The notes beneath the pieces were generated by a model that ran no database searches, was not told where the DNA came from, and was given only the letters and a program-made list of their open reading frames with translations. 64,000 bases of DNA, taken from assembly GCA_033675265.1 (NCBI GenBank), contig JAUJYZ010001528.1, positions 1 through 64,000 on the forward strand. The letters run 5' to 3'. Source of the DNA: Actinostola sp. cb2023 (taxonomy: Eukaryota > Cnidaria > Anthozoa > Actiniaria > Actinostolidae). The position numbers and the translations under genes were made by a program. Shown piece by piece: positions 22,695 through 54,719 of this stretch (position 1 is the first letter of the stretch; every line of letters starts with the position of its first letter).

Positions 22695-23754
22695 CACAGG
22701 GAGCCCAAGCATAAATTCAGCAAAAAAATAAAATTCGAAATAAAGTATTTTTTTCCGCTATTCACCTTTAGCTTTGTTGTTTGTTAACTTAACCTGCCTG
22801 GTGATTTTTTTTCAGAATTTTTTTTTTCTCGGACCAGTAAGGAAAAATGAAAAGGGTGGACACTCCACTTCGATTATCGATTCGAAATGCCCAAACAGCT
22901 CGGGGAAATACGATTTTTTTGCTATAAATACTCAACTTATCGGCTGCAAACTCCCACAACATATAATCAAATACCTATTCTTCTATCTCGTACCCATTGA
23001 AGAGCGAATTTCAGATTAGTTGGGAAATAAATCGCCAGCGCATTCGAAACTACTTTCAAAACTAATGCATACCGAGGCGAATCCGTGCCGTTGGCGCAGC
23101 CGGCCCTGGAACCGAGAACAATAAAAGACACTACGGGGAGGACGAGCGTAGCTGTTGACCTGACAAACCGATTCCCCGACCTTCCCACTCTCGTCAAAAT
23201 TGCAGTCTTCAGCAATCTACCAATGTTCTATAATGTAATACTCAAAATCCTTTACTTTTCCTTGCCTTTTTATACGATGTTGACAGCCGAGCAGGAATCG
23301 GTTTGTCAGATCAACAGCCACGCTCGTCCTCCCCGTAGCGTCTTTTATTGTCCTCGGTTCCAGGGCCGGCTGCGCCAACGGCACGGATTCGCCTCGGTAA
23401 GCATTAGTTTTGAAAGTAGTTTCGAATTCGCTGGCGATTTATTTCCCAACTAATCTGAAATTCGCTCTTCAATGGGTACGAGATAGAAGAATAGGTATCT
23501 GATTATATGTTGTGGGAGTTTGCAGCCGATAAGTTGAGTATTTATAGCAAAAAAATCGTATTTCCCCGAGCTGTTTGGGCATTTCGAATCGATAATCGAA
23601 GTGGAGTGTCCACCCTTTTCATTTTTCCTTACTAGTCCGAGAAAAAAAAATCACCTGGCAGGTTAAGTTAACAGACAACAAAGGTGAATAGCGGAAAAAA
23701 ATACTTTATTTCGAATTTTATTTTTTTGCTGAATTTATGCTTGGGCTCCCTGTG
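22695..23754. mobile_element. 1.06-kb fold-back element
   Basis: Ends CACAGGGAGCCCAAGC and GCTTGGGCTCCCTGTG are inverted. CTAATAC flanks both sides (22688-22694, 23755-23761) as a 7-bp target duplication. The two halves are near-perfect inverted copies over about 480-500 bp, with a short unpaired centre near 23190-23285. It ends about 150 bp before the transketolase start codon, so its 3' arm may overlap the promoter. Confidence 0.85.
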
Positions 23755-23906
23755 CTAATACTTGGTCTGTCTGTCCAAACTTCACCAACCAATCACATCG
23801 TTGATCCTCACAGCTCACGTGGTGCTTCTCCAGAGGTCGTGGTTTTGCAAGATAAATCTTTGCTCACTCTTCTCTTCGTCGTTTGCCATTGAAAAGCTCA
23901 TCCATA

Positions 23907-26900
23907 ATGTCTGAATATCATTGTCCAGACCAGAAAAAGGTCCAGTCTTTAAAAGACATAGCAAATAAGCTGCGCATTAACAGCATCAGGGCTACGAATG
24001 CTGCAAAGTCTGGGTAGGTTCAGAGCTTCGTGTCGCCTCGTGTTGAATTATTTCATCTCATGCTTTCTTCTTCGTAGACACCCGACATCATGTGCATCCA
24101 TGGCAGAAATAATGTCTGTCTTGTTTTTCAACACAATGCGCTACAAAGGTGGGTCAGTGAGGTTGCATGTTCACCATCTCACTTGAATAGTTGAAAATGA
24201 AATTCATGTTAAAAAATGTTCCTAAAATGTTTTGACCCGAATATTAAAGTTATTGCTCAACTTTTATGCAATTATTGTGCCATATATATAGTAGAAGTAT
24301 CTTGAAGAAATGTGGTGAAATGATAGCGTCACAGGATTGCAATGAAGACTTATAAGCTTAATTTGAAGCCTATGCGTCAATTTTAATAATAAGCTTAAAT
24401 TATTGTCAAATCGAATCTTTGATCAGTCAACCCATATAGCCTATATATAGGTACTATCAGTTGATTTCAACCTGGAAAGCTGATAATTTCTGCATTGGTT
24501 TTGATTTCTTACAGTATGATGTACAAAGATTGTATAAACTTGTTCATGTACCAGTCACTTTAAGGGCACATGTAGATATTTAATAAGTTATTGTTTGTGA
24601 ATGACTTTGAAATTTTACATAAAAATGCATGAATGAGCTGAAATCTTTTGTAAAAAAAACAGTCAAATTTTATAATTATCATGCAGACACCTGTAGTTTT
24701 GTCTCTTCTCCAAAAGACGACACTTGAAGCAAGTTATTTGGGTGTAATTAAAGTGTGCTTCATGGCCATGGAATGCTGTTTTGTAGTTTCTAAATAAACT
24801 TTATTTGGGTATGACAGATGAATAGCTAAGCTGGACATTTAATTAGCAGGTTTAGACCTAAAAGCAGCCTTTGAAATGATGGTTGCATGCACTGAAGGCC
24901 ATGTTGGTGGGAAGTAACATACATGTACTACATTTATACTTCATTAGATTGCATGTAGCCATGCACCAACATGGCCGCCACGCTTTTATGATTTCATTTG
25001 CAAACCAAGAAAATCCTAAAATTGAGAACAACCATGGAATGCTACATGAATACGCTGTAGATGACTAAACCACACAATAACATCTTGCAGCATGACATCG
25101 TCAGATTGATATTGTACAATTAGAGGACTCTGGTGTTACAGTTTAAATCTATAGTGGTAAAGTATAAGCTCATGATTGTGCATGGTTGATCGGCTTCGAT
25201 ATATCTTGCATGTACTTATACTCCACAGTGAATTTAGTGCTTTGGTTTTGTGGACATCGCAGAAATGTTATTTAATGTATTTTCCATCATTTTCAATTAG
25301 TTATTTGCCCAATATGAATGCGAATGATCCGAGCATAGTGAGCTAACTATACTTAGCCATCTTTCTTTGATATGCAAATTTATGTAGTTATAATATAAGC
25401 TGTCATTTACATAACCATGTACTAGCACAGAATGACTAAGCATAGTTTGAATAGTTAGCAAATTGTCAACATTAAACTTGGTATTTTTTTATAGTTAGTA
25501 ACCCTGCCGATGCCTCCAATGATAGGTTCATCCTCTCAAAGGTTAGTCCAATCATCATATAAGTGTCAAAATATTATATGATGATGATGATGATTTTGTG
25601 GTGGTGATGATGACGACGACGATGATGATGATGATGAATCATGATGATGATGAATCGTGATGATGATGAAGAATCGTGATGATGATGAATCATGATGATG
25701 ATGAATCATGATGATGATGAATCATGATGATGATTATTATTTTGTGATGATGATTATTATTATGATGATTATTATGATGATTATTAAAATCACTTTGAAC
25801 AATCATGGATTGTATTGGTGCTCACATGTCAAGTTTAACCTGGTAAATTACATAATAGCGAAGCGCATTAGTGACGTCACAACTCAGACAAACAAACTAA
25901 ATTTTTCATATCCTTCAGTCCGATTTTGTTAGTTTGTTTTTTACTGACAATTGTTTTGAAAATAAGCAGTGTTTGCATGATAAAATGTAGGTTTCTCTGT
26001 GTTCTTTTCAGTACGACTACAGTTGCATGATCCTTGTCTGAGTCATGCATCTATTATGCGACCTATTTTTAGAACCGCCACACAGCGCTATTCCACCATC
26101 TGCCAATACATTTGCTGTCTGTGTCACCTACAAAAATGTTGTCATTACATGCCTGTTCAAAGATTTTGGCCGGCTGTTTAAAAATCTTCTTCTTTTTTCT
26201 TTTTTTTCTTTCTTTTTTATAAACCCAGTTCAGCCATCTTCTCACTGACTCTACAAACATTCATTCCCTCCTGTCCATTAATCCATGAGTATTCTCTGGG
26301 TGTCTAATCTGTCAGTTGTCAATAAATTGATTGTGTTCATGCAGGGACATGCTGCTCCTATCCTGTACTGTGCTGTACAAACATTCATTCCCTCCTGTCC
26401 ATTAATCCAAGAGTATTCTCTGTGGGTGTCTAATCTGTCAGTTGTCAATAAATTGATTGTGTTCATGCAGGGACATGCTGCTCCTATCCTGTACTGTGCT
26501 GTACAAACATTCATTCGCTCCTGTCCATTAATCCATGAGTATTCTCTGTGGGTGTCTAATCTGTGTTCATGCAGGGACATGCTGCTCCTATCCTGTACTG
26601 TGCTGTACAAACATTCATTCCCTCCTGTCCATTAATCCAAGAGTATTCTCTGTGGGTGTCTAATCTGTCAGTTGTCAATAAATTGATTGTGTTCATGCAG
26701 GGACATGCTGCTCCTATCCTGTACTGTGCTGTACAAACATTCATTCCCTCCTGTCCATTAATCCATGAGTATTCTCTGTGGGTGTCTAATCTGTGTTCAT
26801 GCAGGGACATGCTGCTCCTATCCTGTACTGTGCTGTACAAACATTCATTCCCTCCTGTCCATTAATCCAAGAGTATTCTCTGTGGGTGTCTAATCTGTCA

Positions 26901-29900
26901 GTTGTCATTATTGATTGTTCATGCAGGGACATGCTGCTCCTATCCTGTACTGTGCTGTACAAACATTCATTCCCTCCTGTCCATTAATCCAAGAGAATTC
27001 TCTGTGGGTGTCTAATCTGTCAGTTGTCATTATTGATTGTTCATGCAGGGACATGCTGCTCCTATCCTGTACTGTGCTTGGGCTGAAGCTGGTCTTTTCT
27101 CAGAAGAACATTTAATGACGTTGAGAAAGATTGATTCTGAACTAGAAGGCCATCCAGTTCCTGTAAGTTTGCCAAGGACTCCATGCAAGAACAGTGTATA
27201 AAGTGAGTGACTTGTGATCAAAATCTAAATTCTCCTTTGGGCCTATAGGAGAATTAAGATTTTGATCAGAGATCACTTAAATTGTTCTTGCATGGATGCC
27301 TTCAACCATCGATGATATATGTTTAATGACAACCACAAGGGGACAATATTGATGAAATAATCAGAAAACACTTTACAATTGTCACAGTTATGATTTCTTT
27401 TGCGTTTTCCTCGTGAATCATTAACGAGTTGAATGATGATGATAAGTAAATGAAGATGATGGTGCTGATGATCATTTTATTTCCTCTAATGCTAAGTTTC
27501 TGTTCATGTTATCAGAGTCGACAGACCTTTGTGGATGTAGCCACTGGTTCACTCGGTCAGGGCCTCAGCTGTGCTTGTGGAATGGCTTATACAGGCAAGC
27601 ACTTTGACAAGGCCAGGTACAGAACACTGATATATCATTCAAACTGACAGGGACTAGAGGTCAAACTAGGCCTTATACTGCCAGTGTATATCAATCAAAC
27701 AAGTGTGTAGATTGAAACTTTGAACACTGTAAAAAGGTAACATAAATGTACTTGTTTTTAGTATTTAGTATCAAACATGAGATAAGAGTTCTTCCTACGA
27801 TTTCAAAACATAGAGAAGCGGGGAAGCATTGTATAATTCGTTGTGGTGGTCAAGTTTCATTCTACACACTTGTATTATTATATCATACTATTACTATTAT
27901 TATATACTATTACTATTATTATATACTATTACTATTATTATATACTATTACTATTATTATATACTATTATTATTATTATCAACTTCCTATACGTACATTG
28001 ACAATATTATTTCTTGCTTAGTTATCGTGTATTCTGTGTATTGGGCGATGGAGAGAGTGCTGAAGGATCTGTATGGGAAGCAATGCACTTTGCAAGCTAC
28101 TACAAATTGGACAACCTTGTAGCCATTTTTGACATCAATCGTCTTGGACAGAGTCAGCCAACTTCGCTTCAGCATGACATGGAAACATACAAGAAAAGAG
28201 CTGAGGCTTTTGGGTAATGGCTTCTCTCATGAATATTTGGATATCAATGTTTAATGATGCTTACATCCACATATAAATTTCAGATGGAATACCATAGTTG
28301 TCGATGGCCACGATGTTGAGGAATTATGTCGGGCATTTTTCGAGGCAGAAAACACCAAGGGAAGTCCTACATGTATTTTGGCCAGAACCTTCAAAGGAAA
28401 AGGATTCCCAGGTATATAGGTGGTACATGTAATGCTTGCTTTATCTCAAAGTGTAACTATAGCCTCAACAAACAATTTTTGATTATTTAAGGTGTTGAAA
28501 ACCTTGAGAATTTCCATGGAAAACCTATGGGAGACAGAGCTGATGGGATCATTTCACACATACAGAGTCAAATAAGCAGCCCTAAACATGACCTCAGGCC
28601 CGGTATTGTTGTCGATGATGCACCAGCCATAGAAGATGCTCCAATAAAACTCGCTCAGCCACCAAACTATCACCTAGGCGATAAGGTAGGTTTAAAGCCC
28701 AGGGGAACTCATGGAAATTTTTTTAAATAGCCGTACCAATTCTAAATGAAAATTAGTTTCCTGACAAGTAGATTGTAATTTTATTTACGGGCAAATACCC
28801 TAAGTGGTACCAATGAATATTTTAACCCCTGCAAGTTACAATGAGGATCCTCACTTTTATTTGGGAGTCTGTGTTCCCTGACACGTAAAGGTTATGTATG
28901 TATCGTCAAACAAATTCAGAATATGTTCAGTGTACTGAAATGTAGTTCTCATGTTTCCTCAAAGGTTGCAACTCGCAATGCATATGGCACAGGGCTGGTT
29001 AAGATCGGCAGGTCATGTGACCGTGTAATTGCCCTCGACTGCGATGTCAAGAACTCCACTTTTTCGATAAGCTTCATGAAGGAGTTCCCTGACCGCTTTA
29101 TCGAGTGCTTCATTGCCGAGCAGAATATGGTGGGTGTGGCTGTTGGGTGTGGTACCCGTGGTCGCACTATTCCATTTGCTAGCACCTTTGCTTGTTTCTT
29201 ATCTCGTGGCTATGACCAGATTCGCATGGCAGGGATTTCTCATTCTAGTGTTAACTTCTGTGGATCCCATGTTGGCTGCTCAATTGGTAAGACTTTTGAT
29301 TATTGGGGGGGGGGGGTCATAGTCCGTTATGGTGTCATTATCATGGATGCGCTACAGGTGAATGTCATGTGATGTAAACCATTGTTATGTAAAGTGCAAA
29401 CCAGAAACCTTCATTTAGCAAAGTAGGATGACAACAAAACCCATTGTAAAAATGGTCGGTAAATTAACAGCATACTAACAATGTTTGTGAACTTTAAACT
29501 CACCTATAAAATAACTACGTAATCAGCATCATCTTCAATATTGTGACCATCATCATCATCTTTGCTATAGCCTGGTATAAAGTTCACAAATCATCCATAA
29601 TTTACATTTCATAGGAGAAGACGGAGCATCTCAGATGGCTCTTGAAGACTTGGCCATGTTCCGTGCCATTCCTTTATGCTCAGTATTCTATCCCTCGGAT
29701 GCTGTATCTTGTGAACGTGCAGTTGAACTGGCCAGTAACACAAAATCCATGACCTACATTCGTTCCTCTCGACCTGCTACTCCTGTCATTTATAACAATG
29801 ACGAGACGTTTGAGATCGGAAAGGCTAAGGTTTGTCTAAACTTGACAGTCGTCATTTTGTTGATGATTTATCTCTGGATTATTAAATGTCAGTATTGACT

Positions 29901-31216
29901 CTTATTGTTTCTTTTTTTACGTGCGTAGATTGTGCGACAAAGTGAAAGTGACCAACTGTTAGTAGTTGGTGGAGGCATAACCTTGCATGAAGCTTTAAAA
30001 GCAGCCGAGGAACTGTCAAAGGAAGGCATCCACATCAGAGTAATGGATCTGTTTACTGTTAAACCAATTGACCAACAGGCCTTGATTGAACATGCAACGG
30101 CTGTGGGAGGCAAAATTCTTACTGTTGAGGATCACTATTACGAAGGTAGGTGTTTATAATAATATGTTGATATTTAAAATATTTAATGAGTGCTTTAATA
30201 CAGGCTTTTTTTAAGGCCTGACATGGTGTAGACCTCTCTTTGCAATATTGATAATCATGTGATATATCATAAGCCTCCATGAAGCAATGCGCTTTTTACA
30301 ATAACAGAGCGAAATCTCGCAATCTGATTGGCTCTCAGCCGTTGTCAATAAGAGTACAGACACACTGTATGACGAATTGCTCGCTCGCGCACGGAGCCAG
30401 CGTGCGCTTGAAACAGTTTTTCTTTCAAACTTTTACCTTGTTTTTGGATGCTTTTTGACTTTGTTATTGTAAAAAACAGATTGAAGACGGTTTTATCGTT
30501 GTCTGTACTCTTATTGACACACACTTGACGTCATAAAATGTCCAAAACTTGGCAGTGAATTTTGACAGTGAGCAGTGAGTTTTGACGTCAAGTGTGTGTC
30601 AATAGAGAGATTTAGCAAACCCGACGCGACGTGAAAGAGGACGGCGCGCGCGCTGACGAATAACTGTGAAAACGACCGTTGGCGTCCTCAACGTCATGAA
30701 GAGGACGTGAAAACAAGTGAAATGGCGTCGTGAACTTGACGTCGCGACGTTGTCACGGTAGTCACGCAATGCCAAATGTGATATATTCGTCATCTAACGT
30801 CGTGTTCTCACGTCGCGTCGTGTTTGCTAAAACTCTCTAATAAGAGTACAGACAACTCAAAACCATCTTCAATTTGTTAACTTTAAACCTGTCTTTTGCT
30901 AATACACATATAAAGACGCCGTGGTGGCCATGTTGGTGCTCAATGACAAAGTATTCCTTGTTAGCTCCTTGTTTGTACCACCAACATGGCCACTGCATCT
31001 TTGTACTTTAAATCTCCAGGGATCGATTGCAACTTTGTTTTGCTTTTTTCAGGTGGTATTGGTGAGGCAGTGTGTTCTGCTGTAGCAGAGAAAGGCTCTA
31101 TCCGTGTACACCGCCTCGCTGTTCCTCGTGTACCACAAAGTGGCCCCCCTGATGATCTGCTAAACATGTTTGGCATCTCTGCTAGTTGTATCGTGAAAAG
31201 TGTCAAGAATATGTAA
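23907..31216 (+). CDS. TKT: transketolase, 12 coding exons
   Basis: Thiamine-diphosphate enzyme of the non-oxidative pentose phosphate pathway, moving two-carbon units between sugar phosphates in the cytosol. Coding exons: 23907-24013, 24078-24148, 25495-25541, 27049-27162, 27516-27616, 28022-28213, 28284-28411, 28492-28685, 28965-29286, 29615-29829, 29929-30145, 31053-31216. All have GT-AG borders and agree in phase. The sum is 1872 nt, 623 residues, as in vertebrate TKT. Visible landmarks: [13 protein letters not shown] start; SGHPTS and KGHAAPILY (cofactor and catalytic His); cofactor motif [13 protein letters not shown]...DINRLGQ; IAEQNM with the catalytic Glu; FYPSD; SRP; EDHYYEGGIGEAV near the end. 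The frame is intact. Intron 3 carries six partial copies of the start of exon 4 and introns 2-11 hold several MITEs. The gene converges on IQCA1. Confidence 0.95.
25560..25790. repeat. GATGAT microsatellite
   Basis: Imperfect GAT repeats with GAATCATGAT variants in transketolase intron 3. Confidence 0.85.
25925..26115. mobile_element. fragment of palindrome-rich family
   Basis: Closely similar to 63180-63350 (ACTGACAATTGTTTTGAAA, GTTTGCATGATAAAATGTAG, TTAGAACCGCC). It shows that the unclassified family of 11-19 kb has also seeded the transketolase intron. Confidence 0.65.
26250..27078 (+). repeat. tandem array of partial transketolase exon 4
   Basis: Six units precede the true exon 4. Each carries TTCATGCAG and GGACATGCTGCTCCTATCCT plus GTACTGTGCT, that is, the splice acceptor and the first ten codons of exon 4. 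Copies start at 26345, 26471, 26575, 26701, 26805 and 26927; the real exon starts at 27049. Spacings are 126, 104, 126, 104, 122 and 122 bp, so part of the array has a 230-bp higher-order unit. In the partial copies, TGTGCT is followed by GTACAAAC, which offers a donor-like GT. Confidence 0.9.
27185..27297. mobile_element. hairpin element (mate at 40190-40320)
   Basis: Inverted arms around CTTGTGATCAAAATCTAAATT and its complement. The same sequence, inverted and diverged, is present in an IQCA1 intron at 40190-40320. Confidence 0.55.
30605..30837. mobile_element. MITE nested in another inverted repeat
   Basis: Arms GAGAGATTTAGCAAACCCGA and the inverted TTTGCTAAAACTCTC, with TA on both sides. 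It interrupts an older repeat marked by AATAAGAGTACAGACA on either side (30350 and 30838). It lies in transketolase intron 11. Confidence 0.6.
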
Positions 31217-31304
31217 ACCTAATATGGTCATTACCTTATTTGGATCCAACCGACTGTACACGGAAACGAATGTCCACATATGGACTTGTGCCTGCAAACT
31301 TATA

Positions 31305-31533
31305 CCCCATTCACACCAAACCTTGTTTAGTTAAACTAAGTTTGTTCTCGCTTCTCTAATTCGAGGGCATTTAATTTCACAATATTCAAACTACCTGGAA
31401 TTTATACTGTGCAACACAAAGGACAGTTTACCAGCAGTATTGTGCCAAATGTTGCGTAGCGTTTGTAGATAAATTTCTAAACCTGTTTAGTTAAACCACC
31501 TTAAACTATGTTTAAGCCTTGGTGTGAATGGGG
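31305..31533. mobile_element. MITE with CCCCATTCACACC ends
   Basis: Left CCCCATTCACACCAAACCTT and right AAGCCTTGGTGTGAATGGGG are inverted, with TA on both sides. It lies just after the transketolase stop, so it may be in the 3' untranslated region. Confidence 0.65.
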
Positions 31534-32164
31534 TATTAAATGACTTGGTAATGGACTAAGCACACCTGGTGGTAGAATGTTGTTTTGATACACTAGGTTA
31601 ACACTAATGATATAAGCATAAGCACATGCAATATACACAGACTCGGTAACACTTATTGCATGTCTGCGTATGTTGCTAGTGTTTATGCTTATGTCACCAG
31701 AGAGACCCAGACTTAAGGATAAAATCGTAGGCACAAAAAAACACTAAAATCAATTATTTTCTTGACGATGGGTGTTGCCCTTAATCATACGCATTTTTGT
31801 TACGTAAAATAGAAAAATTAAATGGGATTACTAACAATGATACTAATATTGTTCTACTTGCTTTATATATATGTGTGTGTGGTCGTCTTAGTATATGGGT
31901 CATTTTGATCTTAATTCATTTGAGCTGACTGGCATGTCTGCTGAATTTCAACCGCATAACTCAAGCAGGCATCTTGAAGTCTGGTCTATCGAAATCAAAC
32001 TGGTTCATTCAGCAAACAGAATGTACCACGTGACCGGAAATGACGTCAATGAAACTTTTAACAAGATACAGATTTATTTTCAATATAAATACACATGCAA
32101 AAGTACAGCAGTCATATATACAAAACTAAAAGCAAACAAAAATTCATCGATGGGATTTTCGTCT

Positions 32165-52183
<20,019 letters not shown>

Positions 52184-52394
52184 TATTCTAATTTTACAAT
52201 CTTAAGATATTGAACAATATAATCCCTTCAAAGTCAATAATTTTGCATTGTTTTCTTTCGCTTTTCGTAGCAAAGAATCGCCATCTTGGTTTCTGGTGTA
52301 GTTTTGGTGATGTATTTCCATGACAACAAGTTGGGCAAACCCGCTGTACCGAATGATTGTTGGGCTCGTGTTTCTTGGGGTTCCGATACAATAT

Positions 52395-52396
<2 letters not shown>

Positions 52397-52426
<30 letters not shown>

Positions 52427-52456
52427 AACAACGACAACAACAACAACAACAACAAT
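52397..52456. repeat. (AAC)n microsatellite
   Basis: About 19 imperfect AAC triplets upstream of the IQCA1 start codon. Confidence 0.9.
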
Positions 52457-52489
52457 ATAATTAGCAAACATTCGCATATAGTTTTAGAC

Positions 52490-53695
52490 AACCTCGTCCC
52501 CAGGGCCCTCTCTTCTCGCTATTTTCAAAGTGGTCCAAATGAGCATTCTCGTACCCAGAGCCCGCTCGTCATTTGGTTTGTCGCTGGCTTTGGGAATCCC
52601 TGAAATTTTAGCGAATTTCATTGGCTGATGAAATCAACAATGACTGATCGTATTTGATTGGTTCATGAGATCAACAAAGATTCAAACTTGCAAGGCGAAC
52701 GAAAGGAATGACAGCGACGGTTGTATTTTCATACAATGGTATTCCGTTATTGAATTGCCCACTGCAAAAAAGAGCAGGGGACTGGGACCAAGTCCGTAAA
52801 ACTAATTCAATAAGAAACTAGCAAAAATGGGCATCATTTTCTGACAGAGCAGATCAAACTTAGCTAATCTGGAAAGTTTGGTGAACTTTGGCTTAATATT
52901 GACGATGCTAGAGGGCATCAAAGATGTACATTTTCCCATACAAACTCTGTATTTTTTTGCGTTGTCTACCCAAACCATACATTCACTGTAAAATTTCAAA
53001 ATTTCAAAAGTTTATAATTCCGACAGAATTCACTCAAATCACATCAAACTTTGCACATATGATAATTTCAACATGTTGTTTCATGTCATAAACTTAATTT
53101 CGTAATTACATTAATTCTAATAAACTCGTTCCCAGTCCCCTGCTCTTTTTTGTAATGGGCAATTATAAAGCTATGGAAATGAGAGTGACTGTGTAGACAT
53201 AAATTGATCTGAATTCGTAAAGGGAGATCTAACAATACATAATATGATAAAAGTAAAGTAACGGCTACAGACACAATCGATCGTACTCGCTTTGAGTATT
53301 CAAAGGAATATTTTTATAATTCAAGAGAAACAATAACAAAGCGGAAGACAGGAAGGTTCACATGCAAGATTATATTAGAACATGTATTTATCGTCCAGCC
53401 TTTACCGCAACAGAGCCAGAGAAGAACCGGTGATGAACGTCGAAGGGATTTTAAACGGCTACACGAAGATAAATGTACAAACTTGTGTACTTGTTAGTTT
53501 GAATATTCAAACCAACGTAAATACTGGCGTAGCCAGTAGACTCTTCCACAGTACCCGCTCTCAGCGGTCTTTAGTATGAGCATGCGCTCTGACGACTTGG
53601 TCGTCAAAATTTGACGACCGAGCAACAGGGTTTCCCAGAGCCAGCGACAAACCAAATGACGAGCGGGCTCTGGGTACGAGAATGTCCAAATGAGC
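52490..53695. mobile_element. outer inverted repeat around a MITE
   Basis: TACCCAGAGCCCGCTCGTCATTTGGTTTGTCGCTGG (52552-52587) reappears inverted at about 53640-53675. The segments face each other across about 1.1 kb that contains the 52754-53163 MITE, so the outer element seems to have taken a later insertion. No protein was found. Confidence 0.5.
52754..53163. mobile_element. MITE family copy 2
   Basis: The left end ATTGCCCACTGCAAAAAAGA and the right end TCTTTTTTGTAATGGGCAAT are inverted. The next inner block is GCAGGGGACTGGGA and its complement. The interior matches 4645-4985. Confidence 0.8.
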
Positions 53696-54067
53696 TGAAA
53701 TCGCTACTAGGGCAAAACTAGTAACACAAGCAATACTCCAGGTGAGTTTCAAAGCTTTTACTTTTAGATTACTCTCAAAAATGCAGTTTATATATTTTCA
53801 CATACATTTCGATTCTTTATAACGGCCACAAGAACAGAGCTTGGGCTTCCTATGTTAAAACCTTCGAATACGAGGCCAAAACTGCGGAGGGGAGAAATAC
53901 TTTTAAAATAAAACGGGGCCTCAGTCTTCATTCGTCGAGTTTTTTATGATTATCTTGTCCCCCTCCCTTCGTCTAAACCAGTTTTTAATCATCGATGACA
54001 AGGCACATGACTGTAGCCTCCAGGACAATACAATGTTCCGCCCGGTCATGTACATGCTAATTTAAAA

Positions 54068-54330
54068 AACGTTGTCCTCGGTTTTGTTGCATATTGCATT
54101 CCCAGACCGAAGTACATTGTGGTCGCTACAAATTATATGTTTTCTTTTCAGTATTTTGTGGTTCCAAAACCCGCAAACAAATATCAGGGAAGCCCTGACA
54201 GTCAACCATGATCTCAGTTTCGGCAACGCAACGCAAACGAACACATGTATTGATCAATCCATAATGCACTTCGGTCTGAGAATGCAATATGCAATAAAAA
54301 AATATGCAACAAAATCTAGGTTCACAAGTG
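54068..54330. mobile_element. inverted-repeat element
   Basis: Arms TTTTGTTGCATATTGCATTC and the inverted GAATGCAATATGCAATAAAA, plus CCGAAGTACATTGTGG against CCATAATGCACTTCGG. No ORF. Confidence 0.6.
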
Positions 54331-54441
54331 TTGGTAAGAAATTCCTTCTATCCAGACTACCACGCCCTATATGAATATCACTGATTGCTTTTAGAGATAA
54401 TAACACGGCGCTGCAGCCACAAAACAATTAAATACTACTAG

Positions 54442-54709
54442 GGGTGCTTACCATTTACTCGGAAAAACCGGAAATTCCGGTTTGAAAAAAAAAGGTATGT
54501 GTCATTCCGATCGGAAAGTTTCGGAAAACTCGGTCTAATGGTACACGCGTCTACGGAAAAAACGAAAAGAGCGGGAAAAGTTGATTACCTCAATCGCTCT
54601 CAATCGCTAGACCGAGTTTTCTGAAACTTTCCGATCGGAATGACACATACCATTTGTTTTTAATTTCCAACCGGAATTTTCGGTTTTATCGAGTAAATGG
54701 TAAGCACCC
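54442..54709. mobile_element. MITE with GGGTGCTTACC ends
   Basis: GGGTGCTTACCATTTACTCG and the inverted CGAGTAAATGGTAAGCACCC, flanked by TAG on both sides. The GGGTGC start and 3-bp duplication resemble the PIF/Harbinger-like element at 19770. Confidence 0.7.
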
Positions 54710-54719
54710 TAGACCCGCT

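Noticed and set aside
26278..26840. Minus-strand and plus-strand frames across the exon 4 array
   Set aside because: They arise from the 126-bp tandem unit (a multiple of three) and are not independent genes.
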